From JAHEFT01 sp964443145 (GTDB lineage: Bacteria; Pseudomonadota; Gammaproteobacteria; Xanthomonadales; SZUA-36): a DNA stretch of 24,199 bases. The stretch covers positions 1 through 24,199 of the forward strand of contig CAYUBS010000032.1 of NCBI GenBank assembly GCA_964443145.1, in the 5' to 3' direction. This document shows positions 1 to 7,216 of the stretch, in pieces (the first letter of the stretch is position 1; every line of letters starts with the position of its first letter). Position numbers and translations under genes: made by a program. A model generated the notes under the pieces. That model ran no database searches and was not told where the DNA came from. It saw nothing but the letters and a program-made list of their open reading frames with translations.

Positions 1-1262
1 TCGCCTGAGCGGTCCGGCGCTTCGTAGGAAATTTTATCCAGCAGGCGCTCTAAAACGGTGTGTAAGCGGCGCGCACCGATATTTTCAGTAGACTCATTAA
101 CCTGCCACGAAATCTCGGCGATCCGGCGAACTCCGTCTTCAGTGAACGCCAGTTTTACACCCTCGGTTAACATCAGCGCCGTGTATTGCTCGGTGAGCGA
201 CGCTTGCGGTTCTGTCAGTATGCGGGTGAAGTCGACAACTTCCAGGGCCCTGAGCTCCACACGGATGGGCAAACGGCCCTGAAGTTCGGGAATCAGGTCT
301 GATGGCCTGGACAGGTGAAATGCCCCGGATGCAACAAACAGTATGTGGTCGGTTTTGAGCATGCCGTAACGGGTGGAAACCGTGCAGCCTTCCACCAGCG
401 GCAACAGGTCTCTTTGTACGCCCTCGCGTGAAACATCGGCACCGCCGTATTCGCCACGACGCGCCACCTTGTCCAGTTCGTCTATGAAGACGATGCCGTT
501 CTGTTCGGCGTTTTCCAGCGCCTGCTGCTTGATTTCTTCCTCGTTGACCATCCGCGCGGCCTCTTCCTCAATGAGAATAGGGTAAGAGTCGCGGATCTTC
601 ATTTTACGATTCTGGGTTTTCTGGCTGCCCAGGTTCTGGAACATGCCCTGTAGCTGGTTGGCCATCTCCTCCATGCCGGGAGGCGTCATGATTTCGACAC
701 CGGCCTGGGCCGACACGTCGAATTCGATTTCCTTGTCATCCAGCTCACCGGCGATCAGTTTCTGGCGCATCTTCTGGCGGGTCCGGTTCTCGCCGCCTTC
801 TTCAGGCTCCGGTTCATTGGCAAAACCAATACCGGGAGCGGCCTGCGGTTGGGGTAGCAGAATGTCGAGAATGCGGTCACGCGCGGCGTCTTCCGCCCGT
901 GACTGGACTTTCGCCACGGCCCGCTCGCGGGTCATCTTTATCGATGTGTCAACCAGGTCGCGGATGATGGACTCGACGTCCTTGCCCACGTAGCCGACCT
1001 CGGTGAACTTGGTCGCTTCGACCTTAATAAAGGGAGCGTTTGCCAGTTGTGCCAGGCGCCGTGCAATTTCTGTTTTGCCCACACCGGTGGGCCCGATCAT
1101 CAGGATGTTCTTGGGTGTGATCTCGACCCGCAGGGCTTCATCCACCTGCATGCGCCGCCAGCGGTTACGCAGGGCGATAGCCACGGCGCGCTTGGCATCC
1201 GACTGGCCGATGATGTGCTTGTCCAGTTCCTGGTGAATTTCACGGGGGGTCATCTGTGACAT
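1..1262 (-). CDS. hslU: HslU (ClpY), ATPase of the HslVU protease; 3' end cut by window edge
   Basis: Translating the minus strand from the ATG at 1262 gives 420 codons before the window ends. The E. coli protein has 443 residues, so roughly 20 C-terminal residues are missing. HslU is the AAA+ unfoldase ring that feeds proteins into the HslV chamber in the cytoplasm. Visible motifs are Walker A GPTGVGKT (about 57-64), the pore motif GYVG (90-93), the inserted I domain (about 110-245), Walker B with IVFIDELDK (257-265), and the sensor/arginine-finger stretch around ELQGRLPIRVEL. The start MSQMTPREI matches E. coli MSEMTPREI. A second ATG three codons later is a less likely start. The hslV stop lies only 2 bases upstream, so the two genes are co-transcribed. 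Identification is secure. Confidence 0.97.
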   Translation of the reverse strand, partial: MSQMTPREIHQELDKHIIGQSDAKRAVAIALRNRWRRMQVDEALRVEITPKNILMIGPTGVGKTEIARRLAQLANAPFIKVEATKFTEVGYVGKDVESIIRDLVDTSIKMTRERAVAKVQSRAEDAARDRILDILLPQPQAAPGIGFANEPEPEEGGENRTRQKMRQKLIAGELDDKEIEFDVSAQAGVEIMTPPGMEEMANQLQGMFQNLGSQKTQNRKMKIRDSYPILIEEEAARMVNEEEIKQQALENAEQNGIVFIDELDKVARRGEYGGADVSREGVQRDLLPLVEGCTVSTRYGMLKTDHILFVASGAFHLSRPSDLIPELQGRLPIRVELRALEVVDFTRILTEPQASLTEQYTALMLTEGVKLAFTEDGVRRIAEISWQVNESTENIGARRLHTVLERLLDKISYEAPDRSG

Positions 1263-1264
1263 GG

Positions 1265-1810
1265 TTAAGACTCGATCTCCAGGGTTTCGATGGTCAGGTT
1301 GGAATTGGTGTAAATGCAGATATCCGCAGCTATCCCCAGCGATTGACGGGTGATTTCTTCGGCATTGAGGTCAGTATTCCTGATCAGCGCCAACGCAGCG
1401 GCCTGGGCGAAGGGGCCGCCCGAGCCGATGGCGATCAGGCCGTGCTCCGGCTGGATGACGTCGCCGGTTCCTGAAATCAGTAAAGAGCTTTCCTGGTCGG
1501 CGATAGCCAGCAGCGCTTCCAGACGCCGCAAGGCGCGGTCAGTACGCCAGTCCTTGGCCATTTCAACGGCCGCGCGAACCAGGTGGCCTGAGTGCTTCTC
1601 CAGCTTTCCTTCGAAGCGTTCGAACAAGGTGAAAGCATCAGCAGTGGCGCCGGCGAATCCTGCAATGACGCGGTCTTTATAGAGCCTGCGTACTTTGCGG
1701 GCGTTGGCCTTCATGACCGTGTTGCCCAGTGTGACCTGGCCGTCGCCACCCATGACAACCATGTTGCCTTTGCGTACAGAACAGATCGTGGTGCCGCGAA
1801 AATTTTCCAC
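1265..1810 (-). CDS. hslV: HslV (ClpQ), threonine peptidase of the HslVU protease
   Basis: The 181-residue product is the proteasome-beta-like peptidase that degrades substrates unfolded by HslU. Conserved landmarks are TTICSVRKG at the N-terminus, GGDGQVTLGNTVMK, the GFAGATADAFTLFERFE block, KDWRTDRALRRLEALL and IAIGSGGPFAQAAA. I chose the GTG at 1810. It sits 6 bases after a strong AAAGGAG and gives a short MENFRG leader before the catalytic threonine (Thr7). Relatives have the same kind of short leader, which is removed. An in-frame ATG at 1831 would place the ribosome binding site inside the coding region and lies almost at the predicted transcription start. The open frame continues to 2146, but that extension has no family similarity. 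Function certain, start likely. Confidence 0.95.
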   Translation of the reverse strand: MENFRGTTICSVRKGNMVVMGGDGQVTLGNTVMKANARKVRRLYKDRVIAGFAGATADAFTLFERFEGKLEKHSGHLVRAAVEMAKDWRTDRALRRLEALLAIADQESSLLISGTGDVIQPEHGLIAIGSGGPFAQAAALALIRNTDLNAEEITRQSLGIAADICIYTNSNLTIETLEIES

Positions 1811-1839
1811 CTTTGGCTCCTTTATGTGCATGCTGGCAA

Positions 1840-1868
1840 AAGTGGGGATAACGGGCAGGGAATGCAAG
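1840..1868 (-). promoter_or_regulatory. Candidate heat-shock (sigma-32) promoter of hslVU
   Basis: On the minus strand CTTGCAT (1868-1862) and CCCCACTT (1847-1840) are separated by 14 bases. The sigma-32 consensus is CTTGAAA, 11-16 bases, CCCCATNT. This gives 5 of 7 matches in the upstream box and nearly all positions in the downstream box. The predicted RNA start near 1833 leaves a leader of about 20 bases before the GTG of hslV, with the AAAGGAG inside it. hslVU is a heat-shock operon in E. coli, which fits. Confidence 0.6.
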
Positions 1869-1936
1869 GAGTGAGGGATTTCTCCTACACTATTGCCATC
1901 ACAACCGGAAAATCCGGCCAAAGGGGTTGCAAGCAC

Positions 1937-2455
1937 ATGTTTCAGGAAATCTTCATCGCCATGCTGAAAGCGGGTCTGCCCGTCGGACTGACCAGCTATG
2001 CGCTGGCCTGGTGGGCCATCAAGAGGAATTACCTGGGAGAGGTAAACACCATTAAGGACCTTGAGGCGGGCGTCAAGAAGCAGAAAAAGGATAAAAAAAA
2101 CAAGAACAGCGGCGAGGAGTCGAAACAGCCGGGGGATCCGTTGCACAACAAGTGGCTGGCCTTCGGCGGGGGGTTCTACGGCGTCGTGGGCCTGCTGACG
2201 TATGCCAGGGTAGAGTTGGGTGAGATCCGGGATTTTGTCATGCAGTTTGAGGGTTTCTGGGCGCTGATTTCGGGCATTTCGCTGGACATGTTCATCAACC
2301 TGTTAATCGAAGGTATTATGAATTTCGTCATCGCCATAGCATGGCCCATGTACTGGATAAGCGAAATACGCAGTGACCGGATCTGGATATGGTTTGCGGT
2401 TGCGTATGGCGCCTACTGGGCGGGGGCCCGACTTGCTTTACATCTCAAAAAGTAA
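1937..2455 (+). CDS. Small integral membrane protein of unknown function
   Basis: I do not recognise this 172-residue protein. The ATG at 1937 follows an AAGGGG stretch by about 10 bases. Hydrophobic segments lie at about residues 5-28, 74-90, 107-141 (long enough for two short passes or one with a re-entrant part) and 149-169. They suggest three to four membrane spans. Between the first two lies a very basic, polar loop (about 40-68, with KKQKKDKKNKN) that should face the cytoplasm by the positive-inside rule. Aromatic residues are frequent near membrane edges. The gene is divergent from hslV, with 126 bases between them, and lies 59 bases upstream of aqpZ on the same strand. The open frame runs further upstream to 1592 inside hslV; that part is a shadow. 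No catalytic motif is visible. Confidence 0.75.
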   Translation: MFQEIFIAMLKAGLPVGLTSYALAWWAIKRNYLGEVNTIKDLEAGVKKQKKDKKNKNSGEESKQPGDPLHNKWLAFGGGFYGVVGLLTYARVELGEIRDFVMQFEGFWALISGISLDMFINLLIEGIMNFVIAIAWPMYWISEIRSDRIWIWFAVAYGAYWAGARLALHLKK

Positions 2456-2463
2456 GCTATGAT
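2437..2463 (+). promoter_or_regulatory. Possible promoter of aqpZ
   Basis: TTTACA (2437-2442) and TATGAT (2458-2463) are 15 bases apart and each match the sigma-70 boxes in 5 of 6 positions. They overlap the end of the upstream membrane-protein gene. A perfect TATAAT also occurs at 2494-2499, but it would start RNA at or inside the ribosome binding site (2503-2507), so I favour the upstream pair. The spacing is slightly short, so this is a weak call. Confidence 0.35.
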
Positions 2464-2514
2464 ATTTGGGTGCCCGTTGAATGGTGCGAAATTTATAATT
2501 GAGGGAGAGTGTTT

Positions 2515-3207
2515 ATGTCGTTAATGAAAAAATCTGTTGCGGAATTTATCGGAACTTTCTGGCTGGTGTTGGGCGGTTGTGGTTCTGCAGTACTTGCCGC
2601 CGGTTTTCCAGAGATGGGAATCGGCTTCGTCGGCGTTGCGCTGGCCTTTGGCCTGACCGTGTTGACGATGGCTTACGCGATCGGGCACATTTCCGGCTGC
2701 CACCTGAATCCGGCAGTTTCTGTCGGCCTGGCCGTGGCCGGCCGTTTCAAGTTTTCTGAGCTTCCCGCGTACATCATTGCCCAGGTACTCGGCGCTATTG
2801 TCGCTGCAGCGATTCTGGCCTGGATTGCCAGTGGCGCACCGGGCTTTGACCTGGCTGGCGGCCTGGCGTCCAATGGCTATGGAGAACACTCGCCGGGTGG
2901 CTACTCCATGGAATCGGGTTTTGTCACAGAGATCGTGATGACCCTGATGTTCCTGATCATCATCCTGGGCGCTACCGATAAGCGGGCTCCGGCCGGCTTT
3001 GCGCCGATCGCCATTGGCCTGGGGCTTACCCTGATTCACCTGATCAGCATCCCGGTTACCAATACCTCGGTCAATCCGGCGCGCAGCACCGGCCCGGCAT
3101 TGATCGTGGGTGGTTGGGCTATTGCGCAACTTTGGATGTTCTGGGTGGCGCCGATCATTGGCGCGGCTATTGCCGGCCTGGTGTATCGCTGGTTCGAAAA
3201 AGAATAA
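2515..3207 (+). CDS. aqpZ: Aquaporin Z, water channel
   Basis: This 230-residue inner-membrane protein forms a tetrameric water channel and is strongly similar to E. coli AqpZ (231 residues). Both NPA motifs are present: NPAV at 65-68 in the first half and NPAR at 187-190 in the second. The water-selective filter residues Phe45, His175, Thr184 and Arg190 are all there, which argues against a glycerol facilitator. The loop NGYGEHSPGGYS (120-131) is characteristic of AqpZ. Six spans plus two half-helices fit the hydrophobicity. The ATG at 2515 is 7 bases after GGGAG; a GTG at 2509 and an ATG at 2524 are alternatives. The stop codon (3205-3207) is immediately followed by the stop of convergent xerC. 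One small difference from E. coli is Cys62 where it has Gly, next to the first NPA loop. Confidence 0.96.
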   Translation: MSLMKKSVAEFIGTFWLVLGGCGSAVLAAGFPEMGIGFVGVALAFGLTVLTMAYAIGHISGCHLNPAVSVGLAVAGRFKFSELPAYIIAQVLGAIVAAAILAWIASGAPGFDLAGGLASNGYGEHSPGGYSMESGFVTEIVMTLMFLIIILGATDKRAPAGFAPIAIGLGLTLIHLISIPVTNTSVNPARSTGPALIVGGWAIAQLWMFWVAPIIGAAIAGLVYRWFEKE

Positions 3208-4092
3208 TTATTTCTTCTTCGCGCGGGGATGGGCCTTGTCATAGACGCTGGCCAGGTGCTGGAAGTCGAGATGGGTGTAGACCTGCGTAGTCGAAATGTC
3301 GGCATGTCCCAGCAATTCCTGGACGGCCCTCAAGTCGCCGGAAGACTCCAGCATGTGGCTGGCGAAACTGTGCCTCAGCAGGTGTGGATACACCTGTTGG
3401 GGCAGCCCCTGCTGACGTGCCCAGTGACGTATCCGTGACTGGATCGTGCGTGGCGATATGGGTTTACCGCGGTTGCTGACGAAAATCTGCGGCACTTCGA
3501 ACCCGGCGAAATTTCCACGCACCTTGCGCCATTTTTCCAGCGCGGCAGAAGCGTAGCTACCTACCGGCACCACCCGGGTTTTGTTGCCCTTGCCGGTTAC
3601 CGTGATCAGCCCTGACGAGGGGTCGATCTGATCCCAGCGCAGCCCGGCCAGCTCAGAAAGCCTCAGCCCCGAGGAATAGAACAGTTCCATGATCGCCTTA
3701 TCGCGTATGGCCAGCGGCGTGTCATCTTTGATGTCCAGTAATCGGGTAACCGCATCTGCGTCTAGTGTGGCTGGCAGCTTTTTAGCCGCTTTAGGTGCTT
3801 TAACCGCCACTGCAGGGTTTTGATCTGCTTCGCCTTCCTTCATCAGCCAGCGATAGAAACTGCGGATTGCAGACAGCGCTCTTTGCAGGCTTCGGGCCCC
3901 GAGCCCCTGGCGATGCAGGCGGGCGATCAGGCTGCGAATATGGTGTTCTTTTACTTCACGGGGGTGGCTGATTTCCAGCCGCTGTAGTTCTTCGGATAAC
4001 AGGGTGAGATCGCGCTGATAAGCCGAGCGGGTTCGTGCGGAAAGCCCACGTTCATGGTGCAGGTAATCCAGGAATGGTTGCAGCTGCCTCAT
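3208..4092 (-). CDS. xerC: Tyrosine recombinase XerC, chromosome dimer resolution
   Basis: The 294-residue protein is a site-specific recombinase that works with XerD at dif to resolve chromosome dimers. The N-terminal SAM-like DNA-binding domain spans about 1-85 and the catalytic domain about 105-290. The full active-site set is visible: Arg144, Lys168, His237, Arg240, His263 and the nucleophile Tyr272. The C-terminal tail DFQHLASVYDKAHPRAKKK is the XerC hallmark and separates it from XerD and from phage integrases. Its place after dapF and the DUF484 gene is the usual housekeeping one, so this is not a sign of a mobile element. The ATG at 4092 lies 22 bases after the DUF484 stop and lacks a strong ribosome binding site, which suggests translational coupling. 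Confidence 0.95.
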   Translation of the reverse strand: MRQLQPFLDYLHHERGLSARTRSAYQRDLTLLSEELQRLEISHPREVKEHHIRSLIARLHRQGLGARSLQRALSAIRSFYRWLMKEGEADQNPAVAVKAPKAAKKLPATLDADAVTRLLDIKDDTPLAIRDKAIMELFYSSGLRLSELAGLRWDQIDPSSGLITVTGKGNKTRVVPVGSYASAALEKWRKVRGNFAGFEVPQIFVSNRGKPISPRTIQSRIRHWARQQGLPQQVYPHLLRHSFASHMLESSGDLRAVQELLGHADISTTQVYTHLDFQHLASVYDKAHPRAKKK

Positions 4093-4114
4093 GCGTACGC
4101 AGCATACACCGGAT

Positions 4115-4816
4115 TCAGGCTGAGCGGCGTTGAACCTCGGGCTCGCTGTCGGCCAGCGTGGCGGAAATCACATCAGCCAACAGGTCCAGGAACAGCGTGC
4201 CCATGCCGGGGTAGAAACGGGTCTGGTCGCTGCTGCCGATGGCCATCATCCCGTCTGCGCCTTTCTCTCCAAGTGGGATCAGGGCGGTTGACTGGACCCA
4301 GCGGGCCTTGCTGCCGAACAGAAATTCCAGCTTGCTCTCACTCAATCGCCCGCACATGGTCTGGTCGGTATCCAGGTGAACCTGGAAGGGTTCCAGCCTG
4401 GAGTCGTCAGCATGAATCGCGATCACGTCTTCGCCGGCCAGCGCGGCAGTCTCCTGGTCGAACAGGCAGATCTGCAATATATCCGCGTTGAAATCATTGA
4501 GCAGGCTGTTGCCCAGGTGGGTGAAGAAATCTTTGCGCGAGCGAATCGACATCAACTCAAGCGTCAAGTGATGCAACCGGGACATCAGCTCTTCATTCTC
4601 GGAGGCTACCTGTACCAGGCGGTTCAGTTGCTTGTCCAGTTCGTTATTGTTAGCCCGCAATTGCCGTACCTGGCGCTCTATCAGCGAGGCGGCTGCGCCG
4701 CTTTGGTGGTTGATTTCCAGTTTTTCCAGGATGTCCGGATAGTCATCAAGGAAGTCCGGGTTTTTCCGCAAGTAGCTTGCGACAACTTCCTTTAATGATG
4801 TCTTGTCGTCACTCAT
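4115..4816 (-). CDS. DUF484 family protein (GAF-like fold)
   Basis: The 233-residue protein belongs to the DUF484 family, which is almost always encoded between dapF and xerC in gammaproteobacteria. Family members have a GAF-like fold and no agreed function. The N-terminal stretch VASYLRKNPDFLDDYPDIL (about 11-29) is the typical family start. A predicted coiled coil follows (about 44-90, SLIERQVRQLRANNNELDKQ and onward). The GAF-like part covers about 95-225, with SALIPLGEKGADGMMAIGS-type core strands. The ATG at 4816 overlaps the end of dapF by 8 bases, so translation of the two is probably coupled. No ligand-binding residues can be assigned from sequence alone. Confidence 0.88.
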   Translation of the reverse strand: MSDDKTSLKEVVASYLRKNPDFLDDYPDILEKLEINHQSGAAASLIERQVRQLRANNNELDKQLNRLVQVASENEELMSRLHHLTLELMSIRSRKDFFTHLGNSLLNDFNADILQICLFDQETAALAGEDVIAIHADDSRLEPFQVHLDTDQTMCGRLSESKLEFLFGSKARWVQSTALIPLGEKGADGMMAIGSSDQTRFYPGMGTLFLDLLADVISATLADSEPEVQRRSA

Positions 4817-5639
4817 TCATGATCCCTCTGAATACGTGCTTTGCAGGTCCCTTCATGGCGAGGGATTCTTGGTTTCCTAGCCACTTTATCACAAGATGCC
4901 CACCGGGTAGAAAGACATCCACCCGGTCACTGACCCGGCCCCATTGGTGTAGCACGGCCACGGCCGCCGATGCTCCGGAGCCACAAGCCAGGGTTTCCCC
5001 TGTGCCGCGTTCCACCACCCGTAAGTGAATCTTGTCGGGCCCCGCCAGTTGGGCGAATCCGGCATTGCAGCCCTGCGGAAAACACGCGTGCGTGCTGATG
5101 AATTCTCCGATCTGTGGAATCTCCGTGCTATCAATGTCCCGGGTCAAAATCACCGCGTGCGGGTTGCCCATCGACACCGCGCCAAATTCGATCGCGCCCC
5201 AGGGCGAGTCCAGTTGGTATAGCCCGTCTACAGGCTCCAGGTCGACGGGTATCGATCGGGCTGCGAACGATGGCACACCCATGTTTATTTCGTATTCCCC
5301 ATCGCTGCAGCGATGCATGGTGACAATCCCGGTCGGGCTCTCCACGATAAAAGGGTCAGTTCCGGTGTCACCCTGCATTTCAAGGTATAGACCAATGCAC
5401 CGGGCCCCGTTGCCACACTGGCCAGCCGGGCTGCCGTCGGAGTTCCAGATCTCATACCGGGCAAGGTTTCCTGCGTCTGTGGCACTTCTCAGCACCAGGA
5501 TCTGGTCGCAACCGACGCCGCGGTGGCGGTCAGACAGTCGGGCTGCAAGTTCGGGGGTCATGCTGAAAGATGTGCCGCGTGCGTCGAGCACAACGAAGTC
5601 ATTTCCAGCGCCGTGCATTTTGTGAAATTCCAATGTCAT
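4809..5639 (-). CDS. dapF: Diaminopimelate epimerase DapF
   Basis: The 276-residue cytoplasmic enzyme converts LL- to meso-diaminopimelate, the precursor of lysine and of the peptidoglycan cross-link. Its length matches E. coli DapF (274). The two catalytic cysteines are in their family motifs: Cys75 in QCGNGARC and Cys219 in ACGSGASAA. The N-terminus MTLEFHKMHGAGNDFVV is also diagnostic. The start codon overlaps the stop of the methyltransferase gene upstream (ATGA), and its own end overlaps the DUF484 gene by 8 bases. It is therefore in the middle of a tightly coupled operon. lysA, which uses the product and is often its neighbour, is not present here. Confidence 0.97.
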   Translation of the reverse strand: MTLEFHKMHGAGNDFVVLDARGTSFSMTPELAARLSDRHRGVGCDQILVLRSATDAGNLARYEIWNSDGSPAGQCGNGARCIGLYLEMQGDTGTDPFIVESPTGIVTMHRCSDGEYEINMGVPSFAARSIPVDLEPVDGLYQLDSPWGAIEFGAVSMGNPHAVILTRDIDSTEIPQIGEFISTHACFPQGCNAGFAQLAGPDKIHLRVVERGTGETLACGSGASAAVAVLHQWGRVSDRVDVFLPGGHLVIKWLGNQESLAMKGPAKHVFRGIMNE

Positions 5640-6301
5640 GGAAGTTTTCCACTGACAATCCAGTGCCGGTCACTGGCAGATTCAATTTTCAGACGATCCA
5701 GCCCCGCACGCAGGAGTTGGTCGCTGACCTCAGTCATGGTGTAGGCGGCCAACAGGGAGTTGTAAAAGTCTTCCCGCAGAATTTCAGGTGCACCCTCGGC
5801 GTAGAGGTCTACCAGGTCTTGTGCTGCCAATTCGTTTTCAGGCCGCATCAGGTCCATCACCTGCACCGCCGCACCGCTGACGCCGATGGCCCTGATGCTG
5901 TTCCACAGCACGTTTGGATCGGGCAGGTGGTGTAAAAGGCTATTGCTGATGACGGCATCCCAGCTTTCTGCGCTCAGTGACGGGTCGGGGAGGTAAGCGA
6001 GTCTGAAACGGATGCGCTCGCCCAGGCGTTCTGTTTCAAGGCGCTCGCTGGCCCGTTTGAGCATGTTCTCCCCGGCGTCTATCCCGGTGATATGCCAGCC
6101 TTGAAATGCGTGGGCCATGCGGATAGCGATGTCGCCGGGGCCACATCCGAGATCAGCCATGTGGCCGGTAGCGGGCAATTCCGGAAACCTGCTTTGGAAG
6201 TTATCGGTAAAAAGGGTATTGGCTTCGTTGAAATCAGCTTCTGCATACGCGAGGGTCTGGGCCTCACCATCCATTAGCTCAGGTTCGGGGCGTCGTTTCA
6301 T
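5636..6301 (-). CDS. Class I SAM-dependent methyltransferase, substrate unknown
   Basis: The 221-residue protein has the class I SAM-methyltransferase fold. Motif I MADLGCGPGD lies at 48-57, an acidic residue that would hold the ribose is Asp75 (GIDAGENML), and the motif IV-like SNSLLHHLPDP lies at 119-129. Trans-aconitate and small-molecule methyltransferases have similar motifs, but I cannot name a substrate. I chose the ATG at 6301. It is preceded by AGGAG four bases away and gives a compact protein; the frame open to 6409 would extend into lptM. The gene overlaps lptM by 23 bases and dapF by 4. It occupies the place where lysA is found in many relatives. Cytoplasmic; no membrane segments. 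Confidence 0.85.
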   Translation of the reverse strand: MKRRPEPELMDGEAQTLAYAEADFNEANTLFTDNFQSRFPELPATGHMADLGCGPGDIAIRMAHAFQGWHITGIDAGENMLKRASERLETERLGERIRFRLAYLPDPSLSAESWDAVISNSLLHHLPDPNVLWNSIRAIGVSGAAVQVMDLMRPENELAAQDLVDLYAEGAPEILREDFYNSLLAAYTMTEVSDQLLRAGLDRLKIESASDRHWIVSGKLP

Positions 6302-6458
6302 CAATCTCCTCGGCATCCGGTTCGGCTTTTTCAGCTTCTTCCGTAGTTTCGACAGGTTCCGGCAGAAACAGGGGGCCGCGCTGGCCACAGGCTGTCGCCG
6401 CCAGTGCAAGGAAGCTGCATAACAGGAGGGTCGGGTAAGAAAATCCGGTTCGTTTCAT
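6279..6458 (-). CDS. lptM: LptM (YifL) small outer-membrane lipoprotein
   Basis: This 59-residue protein has a short lipoprotein signal ending in LAATAC, so the lipidated cysteine would be Cys24. Right after it comes GQRGPLFLPE, the hallmark of the LptM/YifL family. In E. coli LptM binds the LptD/LptE lipopolysaccharide translocon and helps its oxidative assembly. The rest is a short acidic tail (about 34-59), expected to be disordered. The ATG at 6458 gives the normal signal peptide length. It is the first gene of the minus-strand operon that runs through dapF to xerC, the common position of lptM in gammaproteobacteria. The -3 position of the lipobox is Ala rather than Leu, slightly atypical. 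Confidence 0.9.
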   Translation of the reverse strand: MKRTGFSYPTLLLCSFLALAATACGQRGPLFLPEPVETTEEAEKAEPDAEEIDETTPRT

Positions 6459-6488
6459 GGCTGGGTTGAGCGTCATAAGGGCTGATAC

Positions 6489-6494
6489 ACTATA
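6489..6494 (-). promoter_or_regulatory. Candidate -10 box for the lptM-dapF-xerC operon
   Basis: TATAGT on the minus strand matches the sigma-70 -10 box in 5 of 6 positions. It would start RNA about 20 bases before the lptM ATG. The -35 region is weak (CTGATT, 17 bases upstream, inside the esterase gene). Only 40 bases separate the divergent lptM and esterase start codons, so the two promoters must overlap. For the esterase the same few bases would put the RNA start almost at its ATG (6499), a possible leaderless message. Confidence 0.35.
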
Positions 6495-6498
6495 CGCC

Positions 6499-7212
6499 AT
6501 GAATACGCAGGAATCAGCCACGGCTTTTCAATTTGACCAGGCAGGGGAACCTGTATTGGATGCGGTAGAAATTACAACCGGGCCGGCGCCGACCGCCTCG
6601 GTTATCTGGCTGCACGGGCTGGGTGCGGATGGGCATGACTTCGAGCCGATCGTTCCGCAACTGGGGTGGCCGGGCGCGCCTGAGATACGCTATGTATTTC
6701 CGCACGCTCCGGTCCGGCCGGTCACCATTAACGGCGGCATGGCGATGCGCGCCTGGTACGACATCGTGAATGCTTCGCTTGGGCGTGACCATGACCAGCA
6801 GGGGATAACCATGAGTATGGGCCAGGCGGCGGCGCTGGTAGACCGCGAAATCGATCGCGGGATTGCATCCGAGCGCATCATCGTCGCCGGTTTTTCGCAG
6901 GGTGGAGCGATTGCAGTGCAAGTGGCATTACGCTATCCGAAAAAGCTGGCCGGCCTGATAGCACTATCAACTTACCTTGTGCTCGATGACCGCTTGGAAG
7001 ACGAGCGTAGCCAGGCAAACCACAGTATTCCGGTTTTTGCCGGCCACGGCTCTGCGGATCCGGTGGTTCCCTGTCACCTTGGAGAGCAGGTGGCACAGCG
7101 TTTGCGCAGTCTCGGACACCCGGTGGATTTTCACAACTATCCGATGCCGCACGCGGTTTGTCCCCAGGAAATCACCGATCTTACCGCCTGGTTGCGGAAT
7201 TGCCTGGCCTGA
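6499..7212 (+). CDS. Carboxylesterase / acyl-protein thioesterase family (alpha/beta hydrolase)
   Basis: The 237-residue cytoplasmic protein belongs to the phospholipase/carboxylesterase family (Abhydrolase_2), which includes EstB-type esterases and acyl-protein thioesterases. The catalytic triad is visible: Ser133 in GFSQGG, Asp187 in GSADPVV and His218 in MPHAVCP. The oxyanion-hole segment WLHGLGADGHDF lies at 37-48. The exact substrate is unknown; family members hydrolyse short-chain esters or acyl thioesters. The ATG at 6499 is the natural family start; the frame open back to 6457 reads into the lptM promoter. The stop codon is 4 bases before the GTG of the histidine kinase gene, so the esterase is probably the first gene of the algZ-algR-hem operon. 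Confidence 0.9.
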   Translation: MNTQESATAFQFDQAGEPVLDAVEITTGPAPTASVIWLHGLGADGHDFEPIVPQLGWPGAPEIRYVFPHAPVRPVTINGGMAMRAWYDIVNASLGRDHDQQGITMSMGQAAALVDREIDRGIASERIIVAGFSQGGAIAVQVALRYPKKLAGLIALSTYLVLDDRLEDERSQANHSIPVFAGHGSADPVVPCHLGEQVAQRLRSLGHPVDFHNYPMPHAVCPQEITDLTAWLRNCLA

Positions 7213-7216
7213 ACGG

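Noticed and set aside
2093..2100. Run of eight A residues in the membrane-protein gene as programmed frameshift site
   Set aside because: It encodes part of the basic Lys-rich loop, and the full frame continues normally to a well-formed C-terminus. No stimulatory structure was evident.
1811..2146. N-terminal extension of hslV (frame open to 2146, 293 codons)
   Set aside because: It overlaps the divergent membrane-protein gene, has no family similarity, and lies upstream of the predicted heat-shock promoter. GTG at 1810 has the proper ribosome binding site.
3208..4092. Tyrosine recombinase as a sign of an integrated element
   Set aside because: The C-terminal XerC signature and the dapF-DUF484-xerC context show the housekeeping recombinase. 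No repeats or phage genes are nearby.
5032..5625. Long plus-strand open frame opposite dapF
   Set aside because: It is a shadow of dapF, whose catalytic motifs and length are complete on the minus strand.
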